Position numbers and translations under genes: made by a program | Shown: piece by piece, positions 21,122 to 28,701 of the stretch | Numbering within the stretch: the first letter of the stretch is position 1 | Layout of the letters: every line of letters begins with the position of its first letter | Source of the DNA: a virus | Direction: 5' to 3' (one strand) | Length of the DNA: 37,201 nucleotides | Virus record (IMG/VR): IMGVR_UViG_3300017593_001763 | Span: 1-37,201 of that record | Notes under the pieces: generated by a model | The model's database searches: none | Told to the model about the DNA's origin: nothing | Seen by the model: only the letters and a program-made list of their open reading frames with translations

Positions 21122-21888
21122 TCAATACCCAATTCTTGGGCTATTTTTTTAATTTCTAACCAAATGTCATACTTTTTTGCCCGCTCGATCATTTCAGGAG
21201 TTAATTTATAGAAACTGCCACTATCAATTGGATTGGCTCCGAAGCCTTTTTGTGGTGAAGCAATGTTTTTCAACTTGAAAGGTTGTGTAATTTTAAGACC
21301 AAATGCCTCAAACTCATCCCGATCCACAACACGAACAGTTGAACGACAGTTAAAGTGGAGAGGCGGCCAGTTTGAACTCCACCAGGGATCATTTGCTGGC
21401 CTGATCACTCCTGACCTTGCCTGACAAATAGGCGTTTGCCTTGCATCTATGATCCCCACGAATTCAAGATACTCCACAGGCATTTTCCTAATCTGTATTG
21501 CTCTACCAGCGTTGTAGGCAGTCTGAATATTCGTTCTAAATACCGTCTCCCAATACCAGGGGTTGCTCTGATGAAAACCTGCCCTCATAAGCAACTCATC
21601 ATGTCCGCCCTCAATCCAGAACTGCCGCAAAGTTTTTCCTTCCTCTAAAACCTCAATCAAACGCTGCCGTACCCTTTCAATTGCATCAAACTGTGTAAGC
21701 CTCGCCACGGTAAATGCCCGAAACCTAAGTTTTTTCTCCAGTTCGTAAAATTCCTTTTTTGTGAGCGGGATACGGTGTTTCAAAAATGCAATTGCCTCTT
21801 TAAAAGAAAGAGGTTCTGGCACAACCTCTGCCATCTCAATGTTTATAAAGATATGCTCCGTACCTAAAAGAAAGGATAGCACAAGCAT
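21115..21888 (-). CDS. Minor head morphogenesis protein (Mu F / SPP1 gp7-like), probably made as -1 frameshift extension of portal
   Basis: The 257 aa from the ATG at 21888 contain the Mu F domain: EVLEEGKTLRQFWIEGGHDELLMRAGFHQSNPWYWETVFRTNIQTAYNAGRAIQIRKMP (about 88..146), EYLEFVGIIDARQTPICQARSGVIRPANDPWWSSNWPPLHFNCRSTVRVVDRDE. The frame is open and protein-like upstream of 21888 to about 22095 (DFSEPAIPVHLIQEDLKAKEVDRIALQYQQAVIKEISHLLEHYISHFNKRPYKPPKSS, about 65 residues), but this part has no start codon or ribosome site of its own. It joins the portal frame at the A9 run. I infer that the true N-terminus is the portal (fusion of about 721 aa). Confidence 0.85.
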   Translation of the reverse strand: MLVLSFLLGTEHIFINIEMAEVVPEPLSFKEAIAFLKHRIPLTKKEFYELEKKLRFRAFTVARLTQFDAIERVRQRLIEVLEEGKTLRQFWIEGGHDELLMRAGFHQSNPWYWETVFRTNIQTAYNAGRAIQIRKMPVEYLEFVGIIDARQTPICQARSGVIRPANDPWWSSNWPPLHFNCRSTVRVVDRDEFEAFGLKITQPFKLKNIASPQKGFGANPIDSGSFYKLTPEMIERAKKYDIWLEIKKIAQELGIEI

Positions 21889-22037
21889 TTCATAAACATT
21901 ATGGATAAGATCAGAGGATTTAGGTGGCTTGTATGGCCGTTTATTAAAGTGGGAAATATAGTGCTCAAGCAGATGACTAATTTCTTTTATTACCGCCTGC
22001 TGGTATTGAAGGGCTATGCGGTCAACCTCCTTTGCCT

Positions 22038-23279
22038 TTAGGTCTTCCTGGATGAGATGAACAGGAATGGCCGGCTCAGAAAAGTCTTTTTTTTTATATC
22101 ATCGGAAAGATTAAGCCCCTTAGCACTTACAAAGGCATCCTCCATATTTATTGGCTCAGGGATATTGTATTTTGTATAAAGTGCCTGTTTTGAAACAGAT
22201 ACGCCCCTATCCATTGCATCTTTTACAATCTCCCATGATGCATATTCATCCAGTTCAAACTCGAGAATTGGCACTGGTGCATCTTTACCAAAATTAAGCT
22301 CCGTAATCCAGCTAATTAAAGTCCGATTAAGCGTCCAGGCAAGCTCTTTGGCATCACCCATTGCAAACTTTTTAAGCATTTTCTCATGCACCTCTGCCTG
22401 TGCCTTTGTACCGTATTTTGACTCTGCCGTGGCCAGTGATTGTCCTGTCAGAGCATAAGAAATCTCATTATTACAGCAATCAATCAAAACTTTAAAATCT
22501 GCTAGATCCCCCTTTACTTCAAGCGTATCCACATCTTTTATGTTTGCCAGGGCTATTGCGGCATCATTTTGAATATTTGATAGTGCCTCTGTCAGCATCT
22601 GTGCTCTGGCTCTGGCCTTATCTTCATCATCTGTCTCAAAGATGGCCAGCACCGTTGGCACGCCAAATTTCTCCGCCGCCGTCATCCAGAATCGAAAGCC
22701 AGCCTTTTTAAACATCCACGGCCAATAACACTGCTTAAGAACCGAGTTTCCATAGGGATTTTCTGCCTGTGGGCTGTGGCGGTGAATAATAAATTTATAA
22801 GGGTCATTCAAAAGACGCAGTGGTTTAACCGGATCAACAATCAAAACCGCCGTGCCGTCTGGCCTAAAACCAAACCGTTCCTGTTTGCGGCTCTTTAAAG
22901 CCTTTGATATCCAATAGCCATTTTTAAGCTCCCAGATAACCTCTGAAACAGCAAATCCAAATTCAAGCGCCGATAAAAGTTCCTTAAACTCCTGGTAACA
23001 ATTAAGCCTTTCAAGACAACTATCTACAAAATCGGCTATCTCTTTGGCCTTTGGCGTCTCGTCGCCCGGTTTAAGGTGAAAGGGAAAGTTAAGTACAGTT
23101 GTTTTACGCAATCCAAGCAAAGAAGAGATACGGGCATCAAGCAGCATCTTATGGTATATCTCGAGCGTTTCGCCCGTTTCCTCGAGCAAGAGGTCAGGGT
23201 TGGGCATATAGGTTAAAAACTTTCCAAAATAACTTGCAACTGGGCTGATTATCTCAACACTTAGGTTATTATTTGCCAT
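22038..23279 (-). CDS. Portal protein (DUF935, Mu gp29-like)
   Basis: A 413-aa zero-frame product. DUF935 features: LLEETGETLEIYHKMLLDARISSLLGLRKTTVLNFPF (about 30..66), ALEFGFAVSEVIWELKNGYWISKALKSRKQERFGF, HSPQAENPYGNSVLKQCYWPWMFKKAGFRFWMTAAEKFGVPTVLAIFE, LTGQSLATAESKYGTKAQAEVHEKM, ending EYASWEIVKDAMDRGVSVSKQALYTKYNIPEP. The portal is the dodecameric DNA gate. The final 15 residues after the A9 run (TFLSRPFLFISSRKT) look non-native, whereas the -1 frame continues into the minor head protein. GCGGAGG precedes the ATG, directly after the terminase stop. Confidence 0.93.
   Translation of the reverse strand: MANNNLSVEIISPVASYFGKFLTYMPNPDLLLEETGETLEIYHKMLLDARISSLLGLRKTTVLNFPFHLKPGDETPKAKEIADFVDSCLERLNCYQEFKELLSALEFGFAVSEVIWELKNGYWISKALKSRKQERFGFRPDGTAVLIVDPVKPLRLLNDPYKFIIHRHSPQAENPYGNSVLKQCYWPWMFKKAGFRFWMTAAEKFGVPTVLAIFETDDEDKARARAQMLTEALSNIQNDAAIALANIKDVDTLEVKGDLADFKVLIDCCNNEISYALTGQSLATAESKYGTKAQAEVHEKMLKKFAMGDAKELAWTLNRTLISWITELNFGKDAPVPILEFELDEYASWEIVKDAMDRGVSVSKQALYTKYNIPEPINMEDAFVSAKGLNLSDDIKKKTFLSRPFLFISSRKT
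22087..22095 (-). promoter_or_regulatory. A9 run with A AAA AAG: candidate -1 frameshift or transcriptional slippage site
   Basis: In sense, zero-frame codons are GAT ATA AAA AAA AAG ACT. A AAA AAG is the dnaX-type slippery heptamer. The -1 frame has a TGA two codons upstream of the run and is then open for about 980 bp to the end of the minor head gene. A one-base indel in the host genome or an assembly error in a homopolymer would look the same. Confidence 0.65.
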
Positions 23280-24788
23280 TTAAAACCTCCGCATCACATA
23301 GTTTGACATGCGCCGTATGCCTAAAGGCTGAATATATGGATCGCCTTTTTTACCTCCAATACAATATGAAACGGCCATCTCAAGGGCGTCTGGTAAATCA
23401 TCATGATCTTTTGGGAAATTCTCAAGCTGCGTCAAAAGCAAAGTCTGCTCTTTTCTAAAAAGAATAATCCCTGCTTCAATAAGCGGAGAAAGCTTGCTAA
23501 TCCTAAATTTTTTATCGCTTGTTTGCTTAACTCCTGTTATAGGTAAAACGACACCTTGTTTAAGGGCCTCTCTTAAAAGCTGATTTTTATAAATTTCCTG
23601 AAAGGTCTGTATTTCAAAGACAACCTTTTCTGGTTGCCAGAGCCTATATTTCTCAATAATTCTGTTTATAAGCTTTAAATCCGATATCTTAGCCCCTTCA
23701 GCATCAAGCATATAGAGCATACCACCACTACTAAACCCCACTACTACAATTGCAGAATAATCTCCTGTCTCCTTGCCTGTAGCTGGGTCAATGGCCATTA
23801 CTTTTCTTAAAGACAATAAATTGACATCTTCTAGTTCAAAATACCTAAACCACTCCTTCTTAAATTTCTTTTCCTCCTCTGCAATCGGTTCATTATCCCA
23901 CTCAGTAGCATAAATGGCGGCTCCTAGCTTTTCTTTTTTCTCTCTTAAATCTGCCAGAGTCCACCGCTGTGGCCATAAAGGTTTGCCCTCAGGGGTAGTT
24001 GCAGAAAATTTAAAGCCTACCCAATTTTTCAACCTGCCATCTTTGATTTCTCCTAGGAGCCTGCTGGGCAGGTCATCCGGGTGCATAATTGTATTAACAA
24101 CAATAATAAGCGCCCCTTTGCCAAGATTCATAATGACCCGCTTAAACCACCTATAAAGTGCCTCACGGAGGCTGCGGCTTTCCACATCTTTGTCCTTTAG
24201 TAAATCATCACAGATTATGTGTGTTGGTCTTCTATATTTGTCTTTGATGCCCCTTATTCCTTCATTGGCTCCAACTGCCGCAATAGCATTGCCGTTTTTG
24301 AGTGTGATTTTATTTTTCTTCCAGGTACGCCCTTTTAAATCACCGAAATCCTCTAAAATTCTATCATTATTCTCAAGCTCAAGCTTGATACTCTCTATAA
24401 AATTAGTAGCGCTTTCTTTTGATACTCCAACTACAACAGGGAAAACCCCTTCTCTTGTCAGCGCCAACCACAGTGGAAAGGCTTGAGACATACGAGTAGT
24501 TTTGCCATGATCCCGGGGTTCTAAATCTAAAATACCTTCAACTTTTTCTGAAATTTTAAGGTAAATATGCCTGTCTTTTTTAATAAATTTTTTAAGAGAT
24601 TTTACATCTGCCTCTGTAATGGCCTGTTTATTAATAATGTCTATGATAATCTTTTGATATTCTGCAAAGGGAATAGGAAAAGCTTCTTTAAGATAATACT
24701 GGCAAAAATAGGCAAAATCTTGAGTCGCACGTTTGATGCGGGCTTCTTTCTCTGGGTCGGTCGGGCCGATGAGGTCTTTGATAATCAT
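23280..24788 (-). CDS. terL: Terminase large subunit
   Basis: A 502-aa packaging motor. Walker A is EPRDHGKTTR (90..99), Walker B THIICDDLLKD (199..209), and the coupling motif region is ALIIVVNTIMHPDDL. The C-terminal RNase H-like nuclease has AIDPATGKETGDYSAIVVVGF (342..362; first Asp 344) and ends DDLPDALEMAVSYCIG, with further acidic residues. The type matches Mu gp28-like headful terminases. It overlaps the small-subunit gene by 4 bp. Confidence 0.95.
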   Translation of the reverse strand: MIIKDLIGPTDPEKEARIKRATQDFAYFCQYYLKEAFPIPFAEYQKIIIDIINKQAITEADVKSLKKFIKKDRHIYLKISEKVEGILDLEPRDHGKTTRMSQAFPLWLALTREGVFPVVVGVSKESATNFIESIKLELENNDRILEDFGDLKGRTWKKNKITLKNGNAIAAVGANEGIRGIKDKYRRPTHIICDDLLKDKDVESRSLREALYRWFKRVIMNLGKGALIIVVNTIMHPDDLPSRLLGEIKDGRLKNWVGFKFSATTPEGKPLWPQRWTLADLREKKEKLGAAIYATEWDNEPIAEEEKKFKKEWFRYFELEDVNLLSLRKVMAIDPATGKETGDYSAIVVVGFSSGGMLYMLDAEGAKISDLKLINRIIEKYRLWQPEKVVFEIQTFQEIYKNQLLREALKQGVVLPITGVKQTSDKKFRISKLSPLIEAGIILFRKEQTLLLTQLENFPKDHDDLPDALEMAVSYCIGGKKGDPYIQPLGIRRMSNYVMRRF

Positions 24789-25303
24789 TTCTGAATCTCA
24801 ACATTTTGGATAATCTCTAAAAGTCGTGCCTTTAAATCGGGGTACTTCTCTATCTCTTTTGCTACAGCTTGCATAATCTCCTTTTTTGCTGCCTCAAAGC
24901 CTTTTTGATAATCAAGCCGTAACTTTGCCACTCGCACCTGTGCTTCAGAAAGTTGATTAACTGCTTTGACAAATGCCATAGGATTATCAAAATCAAGTTC
25001 TTCAACTGACTTGGCAAACTCAAAAAGCTTATGCGCCAGAAGTGAATTGGTCACTTCAACCACATCTGTATTGGGATTATCTCTAACCGTCTCTAAAAGA
25101 ATTTTAGCCTCTTCTAAGCTCTTTTTATATACCTCAGCCACCTCTTTTGCTGACTTAATCCGGCGCCTGATGCTCTCCCTGCTAATATCATAACCTTCAC
25201 TGCGTAAAATCTGCTCAATCTCTGCAATGGTCTTGCCTTCCTCATACAGTGCAAGCACCTGCTCAACCAGTCCATATATATCTACTTTTGAACGTCTTGA
25301 CAT
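24785..25303 (-). CDS. Terminase small subunit (DUF3486, Mu gp27-like)
   Basis: A 172-aa helical protein. An N-terminal helix-turn-helix part (RSKVDIYGLVEQVLALYEEGKTIAEIEQILRSEGYDISRESIRRRIKS, about 4..51) precedes a coiled-coil segment (AFVKAVNQLSEAQVRVAKLRLDYQKGFEAAKKEIMQAV), as in DUF3486 proteins. It should recognise phage DNA at the packaging start and load TerL. It starts immediately after the previous stop and overlaps TerL by ATGA-type coupling. Confidence 0.92.
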   Translation of the reverse strand: MSRRSKVDIYGLVEQVLALYEEGKTIAEIEQILRSEGYDISRESIRRRIKSAKEVAEVYKKSLEEAKILLETVRDNPNTDVVEVTNSLLAHKLFEFAKSVEELDFDNPMAFVKAVNQLSEAQVRVAKLRLDYQKGFEAAKKEIMQAVAKEIEKYPDLKARLLEIIQNVEIQK

Positions 25304-25591
25304 TTAATCCTCTAAAAGCACACCATCATCTCTGATGGTGCCTTCATAAATATCAATTCCTTTGGCTGTTAACCTATAAAAAACCTGTTTTTCATAACGA
25401 TGCACAGGATGCAATCTTTTTATTTTTTCTACATACCCTTTATCCACAAGATATGCTAATGCTTGCCTAATATGCTTATCACGATAGTCCTGATAAAATA
25501 CCCCAATTATATCCAGCTCAAGGACCATTGTGGGGTAGACACTTTTTAAAAAGTCCAGAATTAAACCACGCAATGCCCTAAAACTCTTCAT
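25304..25591 (-). CDS. Winged-helix phage protein (Mu gp26 / VpaChn25_0724-like)
   Basis: A 95-aa winged-helix protein: MKSFRALRGLILDFLKSVYPTMVLELDIIGVFYQDYRDKHIRQALAYLVDKGYVEKI, then a wing, and YRLTAKGIDIYEGT. The small family precedes terminase genes in Mu-like phages. Role unknown; it could modulate packaging or late transcription. Its start overlaps the preceding gene by 14 bp. Confidence 0.85.
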   Translation of the reverse strand: MKSFRALRGLILDFLKSVYPTMVLELDIIGVFYQDYRDKHIRQALAYLVDKGYVEKIKRLHPVHRYEKQVFYRLTAKGIDIYEGTIRDDGVLLED

Positions 25592-25907
25592 TTTTTTTGT
25601 CCTTTAATTCCTCATATCGTCCTTTCAAATAAAAAAACTCTTCTCGTAAATTATCTATCTTCGTAAATAGTGTCTTTACATCTCCTCGCCAGCCAGAAAT
25701 ATCTCGATATAAATCTTCTTTCCTAACATAACTCTGTTCGATAAAATCAGTTTTATTTTTCAGCTCCTTAAATGTATTTTCCAGCCCTTCTATTCGCCTG
25801 CCAATTTCTTTATTAAAAAGGAGAATTAAAACACATAGCAAAATCAGTGCTGGTGCTGTGCCATATTGTAAAAGAAGTTTTAAAACAGTAATCTCCATAC
25901 GCCTCAC
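25578..25907 (-). CDS. Membrane-anchored coiled-coil protein (Mu gp25/DUF2730-like)
   Basis: A 109-aa protein with one N-terminal membrane helix (LLLQYGTAPALILLCVLILLF, about 10..30) and a coiled-coil remainder (IEGLENTFKELKNKTDFIEQ, KIDNLREEFFYLKGRYEELK). In Mu-like phages a DUF2730 protein sits here; a spanin-like role is another possibility given the lysis genes next door. The start is GTG at 25907, two bases overlapping the previous stop; an ATG at 25898 is the alternative. Confidence 0.8.
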   Translation of the reverse strand: MRRMEITVLKLLLQYGTAPALILLCVLILLFNKEIGRRIEGLENTFKELKNKTDFIEQSYVRKEDLYRDISGWRGDVKTLFTKIDNLREEFFYLKGRYEELKDKKNEEF

Positions 25908-26074
25908 ACTAGTTCTAGCAGCCTTTCAAATTTCTTTATCAACTCCATGAGCCGCTCAGCAGTTCTACGACATTCCTCAGGGTCTTCAACCTCTCCACAC
26001 CTAGTCCTGGCCTCAAAAAGCCAAGCCTTTAATAGCGTCACAAAACCCCTTGCTCTTGCAATCTCCATCTTCAT
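25904..26074 (-). CDS. Small helical protein between holin and gp25-like genes
   Basis: A 56-aa ORF that closes an apparent gap: MKMEIARARGFVTLLKAWLF, followed by a charged helix with two cysteines (TRCGEVEDPEECRRTAERLM). Its ATG overlaps the holin TGA (ATGA), and its TGA overlaps the next gene's GTG (GTGTGA), the tight coupling seen throughout this operon. The charge pattern is strongly helical. No family was recognised. Confidence 0.8.
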   Translation of the reverse strand: MKMEIARARGFVTLLKAWLFEARTRCGEVEDPEECRRTAERLMELIKKFERLLELV

Positions 26075-26478
26075 TTCCGTGGCCAGTCTTTCACAACCTT
26101 TTCAGCACCCCTAGAAACGATATATCCCCCAACTCCAATCTTTAAAAGCGCCCACATATCAGGTGGAATTTCTGCAGGATGCAACGCTATAAAACAACTA
26201 AGAATGGGCACTGCTGCATAGTTCCAGGCAATAATGAATGTAAAAACAGTCATAAGAAGTGGCCGCCAGTTTCTTTGTAACCAGGAGTGTCCTCCTGCTT
26301 CAGCAGCTAATATCTTTGCTTTAGCCTCAATCTCTTTCTCAATTTTGTGATAATCTAGTGTGGTTATGGCCTCTGTTAGTTCCTTTTGTAGTTGTAATTT
26401 TAAATCCTTATCGGTGACAGACTTATCTATAATCTTTAAAAAATTATTTACTATACCGCTTATTACAGGTAGCCACAT
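26071..26478 (-). CDS. Holin (3-TM, GTA-holin-like)
   Basis: A 135-aa protein read from ATG 26478, chosen because TAGGAGGGAAT precedes it. MWLPVISGIVNNFLKIIDKSVTDKDLKLQLQKELTEAI starts the protein, then an amphipathic helix and GGHSWLQRNWRPLLMTVFTFIIAWNYAAVPILSCFIAL with PPDMWALLKIGVGGYIVSRGAEKVVKDW. The 'SWLQRNWRPLLM' box and the C-terminal glycine-rich helix are typical of the 3-TM holin family. It controls timing of lysis with the neighbouring endopeptidase. Confidence 0.9.
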   Translation of the reverse strand: MWLPVISGIVNNFLKIIDKSVTDKDLKLQLQKELTEAITTLDYHKIEKEIEAKAKILAAEAGGHSWLQRNWRPLLMTVFTFIIAWNYAAVPILSCFIALHPAEIPPDMWALLKIGVGGYIVSRGAEKVVKDWPRK

Positions 26479-26486
26479 ATTCCCTC

Positions 26487-26837
26487 CTAGTACAGCCACA
26501 CTCTCGGATATGGCTTTGTTACTATATCAATATCTGTATGAATAAAGTTTTTAGCAATTCCTATTCGCCTGAAACCAGCCTTAATTAAACCATAAAGGAT
26601 TTTATAGCGGGTTTCGTTATCAGGCACAGCAATATCCGCCGCCAGCCCTCTCAGATGCGCTGAATTTGGTACACCGCCTATTTTCTTATTGTGTTTTGCA
26701 CAACGAAAGCCAGAATTAATCACAAACGGCACACCTGCTAGTTCCCGGGCCCTATCAAGTCTTTGCAAAAAATCATTATCCATCTCACATCTACCACAGC
26801 AAGGACATTTAAACTCAGCCAGCTTAAAAAAATGCAT
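26487..26837 (-). CDS. Peptidoglycan endopeptidase, peptidase M15 family (endolysin)
   Basis: A 116-aa protein from ATG 26837 (MHFFKLAEFKCPCCGRCEMDNDFLQRLDRARELAG), which gives the usual M15_3 start; the frame is open to 26957 but that part is not family-like. Zinc-site features are FVINSGFRCAKHNKKIGG, SAHLRGLAADIAV (His and Asp ligands) and IHTDID near the end (third ligand His). It cleaves peptide cross-links of the cell wall at lysis. No signal peptide is seen, so release would depend on the holin. Confidence 0.9.
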   Translation of the reverse strand: MHFFKLAEFKCPCCGRCEMDNDFLQRLDRARELAGVPFVINSGFRCAKHNKKIGGVPNSAHLRGLAADIAVPDNETRYKILYGLIKAGFRRIGIAKNFIHTDIDIVTKPYPRVWLY

Positions 26838-26916
26838 TATGGCACCCCCAGATAACATCCTAAAACACGAATAACAGAAAATTAAGGTAGCAATGCAAAA
26901 TGTGCTAAAGAGGTTC

Positions 26917-27153
26917 CTAAAAAGAGTCTTCCCAGTTGAACGGATGCCTTCTCTCAAGATATTCTAATAAAGATGAGCGAGGGACTCTCCAGCATCCTGC
27001 CACTTTTGTGGCAGCAATCTCGCCCACTGTGATAAGCCGATAAATTGTAAAGTAATCTACTTGTAAAAAATTTGCTACCTGCCGAATGGTTAAAAAATGA
27101 GGCATTTGATTGACTTCACTTCTAATGGTTTCAATGCAAAATTTAAGAGCCAT
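26917..27153 (-). CDS. Helix-turn-helix DNA-binding protein (excisionase/MerR-like)
   Basis: A 78-aa protein with FLTIRQVANFLQVDYFTIYRLITVGEIAATKVAGCWRVPRSSLLEYLERR (about 20..69), the winged-helix fold of excisionase-type regulators. It is the last gene of the early/middle region, just before the lysis and head genes, the position of the Mu late activator C, but it is not of the Mor/C family. The start may be ATG 27153 or ATG 27105. A regulator of late genes is a reasonable guess. Confidence 0.85.
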   Translation of the reverse strand: MALKFCIETIRSEVNQMPHFLTIRQVANFLQVDYFTIYRLITVGEIAATKVAGCWRVPRSSLLEYLERRHPFNWEDSF

Positions 27154-27191
27154 CTTCTTTGATTAAGTTAAGAATCAATAACAAACAATTC

Positions 27192-27281
27192 CTAAAAATA
27201 TCCATTAGTCCACGAAATAATACCTTCTTTCCCACAACCATCACATTTGCCAAATTTTATTCCTTTTAATCTTTTCGCCAT
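27192..27281 (-). CDS. Tiny CxxC peptide ORF (candidate)
   Basis: ATG at 27281 follows AAAGAGAGGAAG and opens 29 codons (MAKRLKGIKFGKCDGCGKEG... ending in TNGYF) with one CDGC pair. It occupies the 145-bp gap between neighbours. It looks like half of a zinc ribbon and could be a remnant or a real small protein. The rest of the gap (27154..27191) is AT-rich with no feature. Confidence 0.35.
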   Translation of the reverse strand: MAKRLKGIKFGKCDGCGKEGIISWTNGYF

Positions 27282-27298
27282 TCTTCCTCTCTTTATAT

Positions 27299-27637
27299 TC
27301 AATGCTTACTCACTGTGGTTTTTGAAATGTCATATTCCTCTAAAATCGCTACTTGTTTATCTGCTTTAGTCATGGGTAAATTAGCCAATATAAATTCAAT
27401 ATCTTCTAGAGTTAACCAAATACCAAAATAGCCACCAAAGGTAATAAAAAAGAAATTCTCGCCACTTTTTTGGACCTCTTTTTTAATTCTTTGTAATGTC
27501 TTTATAAAGGTAACCTTCTCAACTCTTCCATGCAGATAAAAAGTAAATCGTCCTTCAGCCATCGTAAGTGCATAATCTTCATCCCCCCTATCTGTTCTGC
27601 ACCTAATTCTCCACTTATTGTTTTCAGTTATAAGCAT
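27299..27637 (-). CDS. Hypothetical protein of the early region
   Basis: A 112-aa protein (MLITENNKWRIRCRTDRGDEDYALTMAEGRFTFYLHGRVEKVTF...) with beta-rich N-terminal half and a helical end (LTLEDIEFILANLPMTKADKQVAILEEYDISKTTVSKH). The final segment is reminiscent of the beginning of a helix-turn-helix, but the protein stops there. AGGAGAAAAA precedes the ATG. I recognise no family. Confidence 0.75.
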   Translation of the reverse strand: MLITENNKWRIRCRTDRGDEDYALTMAEGRFTFYLHGRVEKVTFIKTLQRIKKEVQKSGENFFFITFGGYFGIWLTLEDIEFILANLPMTKADKQVAILEEYDISKTTVSKH

Positions 27638-27645
27638 TTTTTCTC

Positions 27646-28116
27646 CTATTCATATAGTTCATAACTAAAACTTTCCTTTAATTTTCTTTCAGTGCCCACT
27701 AAAAATAGCTTTTCATCCGTCCATTTTTCCAGGACATCCCATCTGACAGACTTACTTACTTTAATAGCCTCAGTCATACCCAGCTCCTCAAGTTTATCTA
27801 AGACCCCCCTTGCCCGCTTAATCTTCCATTCCGCATGATACAAAAGCGCCCCATGCTGAAGCTCCACTCTTTGTGTCTCAGCAAAGAGCTCCTCCCTTTC
27901 ATACTTGCAAAGGGTTTTAATCTTTTTGTCTAATGCTTGAATAATTGACTCTAAATCTTTTATTTCTGCCACATATTTCCCCCTAATCTTAGCTATTTCC
28001 GCTTCAGCCCTATCCTGAATTGCCTTTAATCTGCATTTATATCCAGCCATTTCCATCAATAATTGATCTGCCTCTTTATGTGCCTCTGATAAATATAATT
28101 TCCTAGCTACCCTCAT
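27646..28116 (-). CDS. Gam-like double-strand DNA end protector
   Basis: A 156-aa protein: EADQLLMEMAGYKCRLKAIQDRAEAEIAKIRGKYVAEIKDLESIIQALDKKIKTLCKYEREELF (about 16..79), then VELQHGALLYHAEWKIKRARGVLDKLEELGMTEAIKVSKSVRWDVLEKW. This is the coiled-coil-then-small-domain plan of Mu Gam, the Ku-like protein that protects linear phage DNA from exonuclease. Length is close to Mu Gam (174 aa). It overlaps its upstream neighbour by 4 bp. Confidence 0.85.
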   Translation of the reverse strand: MRVARKLYLSEAHKEADQLLMEMAGYKCRLKAIQDRAEAEIAKIRGKYVAEIKDLESIIQALDKKIKTLCKYEREELFAETQRVELQHGALLYHAEWKIKRARGVLDKLEELGMTEAIKVSKSVRWDVLEKWTDEKLFLVGTERKLKESFSYELYE

Positions 28117-28496
28117 ATCGCCTCCCTTGTTAAATTAAGTTGAATTTGCCCTATCAGTTGAGGTAATGTTAGACGCCGCAACTTTGCTTCCATTGCCAAA
28201 GCCCTCAAGGCCCTTTGCCTGAGCTTTTTACAATATACCTCTAAATCCGAGCCCACCGAGGCTAAATAATATCCCCCTCCTGTTTGCTCGGTTGAAGAAC
28301 AAATAGGCACCCCTTCTTTTCTTAGTTCCGTAATGATTTGTCTTATTTCTCTAGTGCCTGTAATTTTATCTTTTGGTTCTTTCTCAAAAACAAGTCTGTA
28401 GAGCTCGGCCATACTTATAGCCCTTGCTTTACCAATATGCCTTGAAAGCACAGCCAAAAGTCGTGCTTTATACCTCTCTTGTTCTTTTTTTCTCAT
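28113..28496 (-). CDS. Predicted DNA-binding protein, winged helix
   Basis: A 127-aa basic protein: RLLAVLSRHIGKARAISMAELYRLVFEKEPKDKITGTREIRQIITELRKEGVPICSSTEQTGGGYYLASVGSDLEVYCKKLRQRALRALAMEAKLRRL. The segment up to GGGYYLA is a winged helix with the wing at 'GGGYY', a form common in Mu-like early regions. It starts 29 bp inside the upstream gene and overlaps gam by 4 bp. Confidence 0.8.
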   Translation of the reverse strand: MRKKEQERYKARLLAVLSRHIGKARAISMAELYRLVFEKEPKDKITGTREIRQIITELRKEGVPICSSTEQTGGGYYLASVGSDLEVYCKKLRQRALRALAMEAKLRRLTLPQLIGQIQLNLTREAI

Positions 28497-28701
28497 TTTC
28501 TCCTCCTTCTAACAACAATTGCTCTACTAGCGTGCACACCTTAATAAGCCCAGGAGCCTCCTGCCCAAACTCGTCAAGCCCCTGGCTTGATTTTAAAAAT
28601 TTGTTTAATTTATGCACCTCTTCGTAAGTAAGACCTGTTCTCAAAATACCTATATATGACCTAATCTTTGCCTCTATTACTTTTGCTTGTTGTTTATCCA
28701 T
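28468..28701 (-). CDS. Small early protein, unknown
   Basis: A 77-aa helical protein (MDKQQAKVIEAKIRSYIGILRTGLTYEEVHKLNKFLKSSQG...LIKVCTLVEQLLLEGGENEKKRTREV). It overlaps both neighbours (8 and 29 bp), consistent with a compact early operon. No family was recognised. Confidence 0.75.
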   Translation of the reverse strand: MDKQQAKVIEAKIRSYIGILRTGLTYEEVHKLNKFLKSSQGLDEFGQEAPGLIKVCTLVEQLLLEGGENEKKRTREV

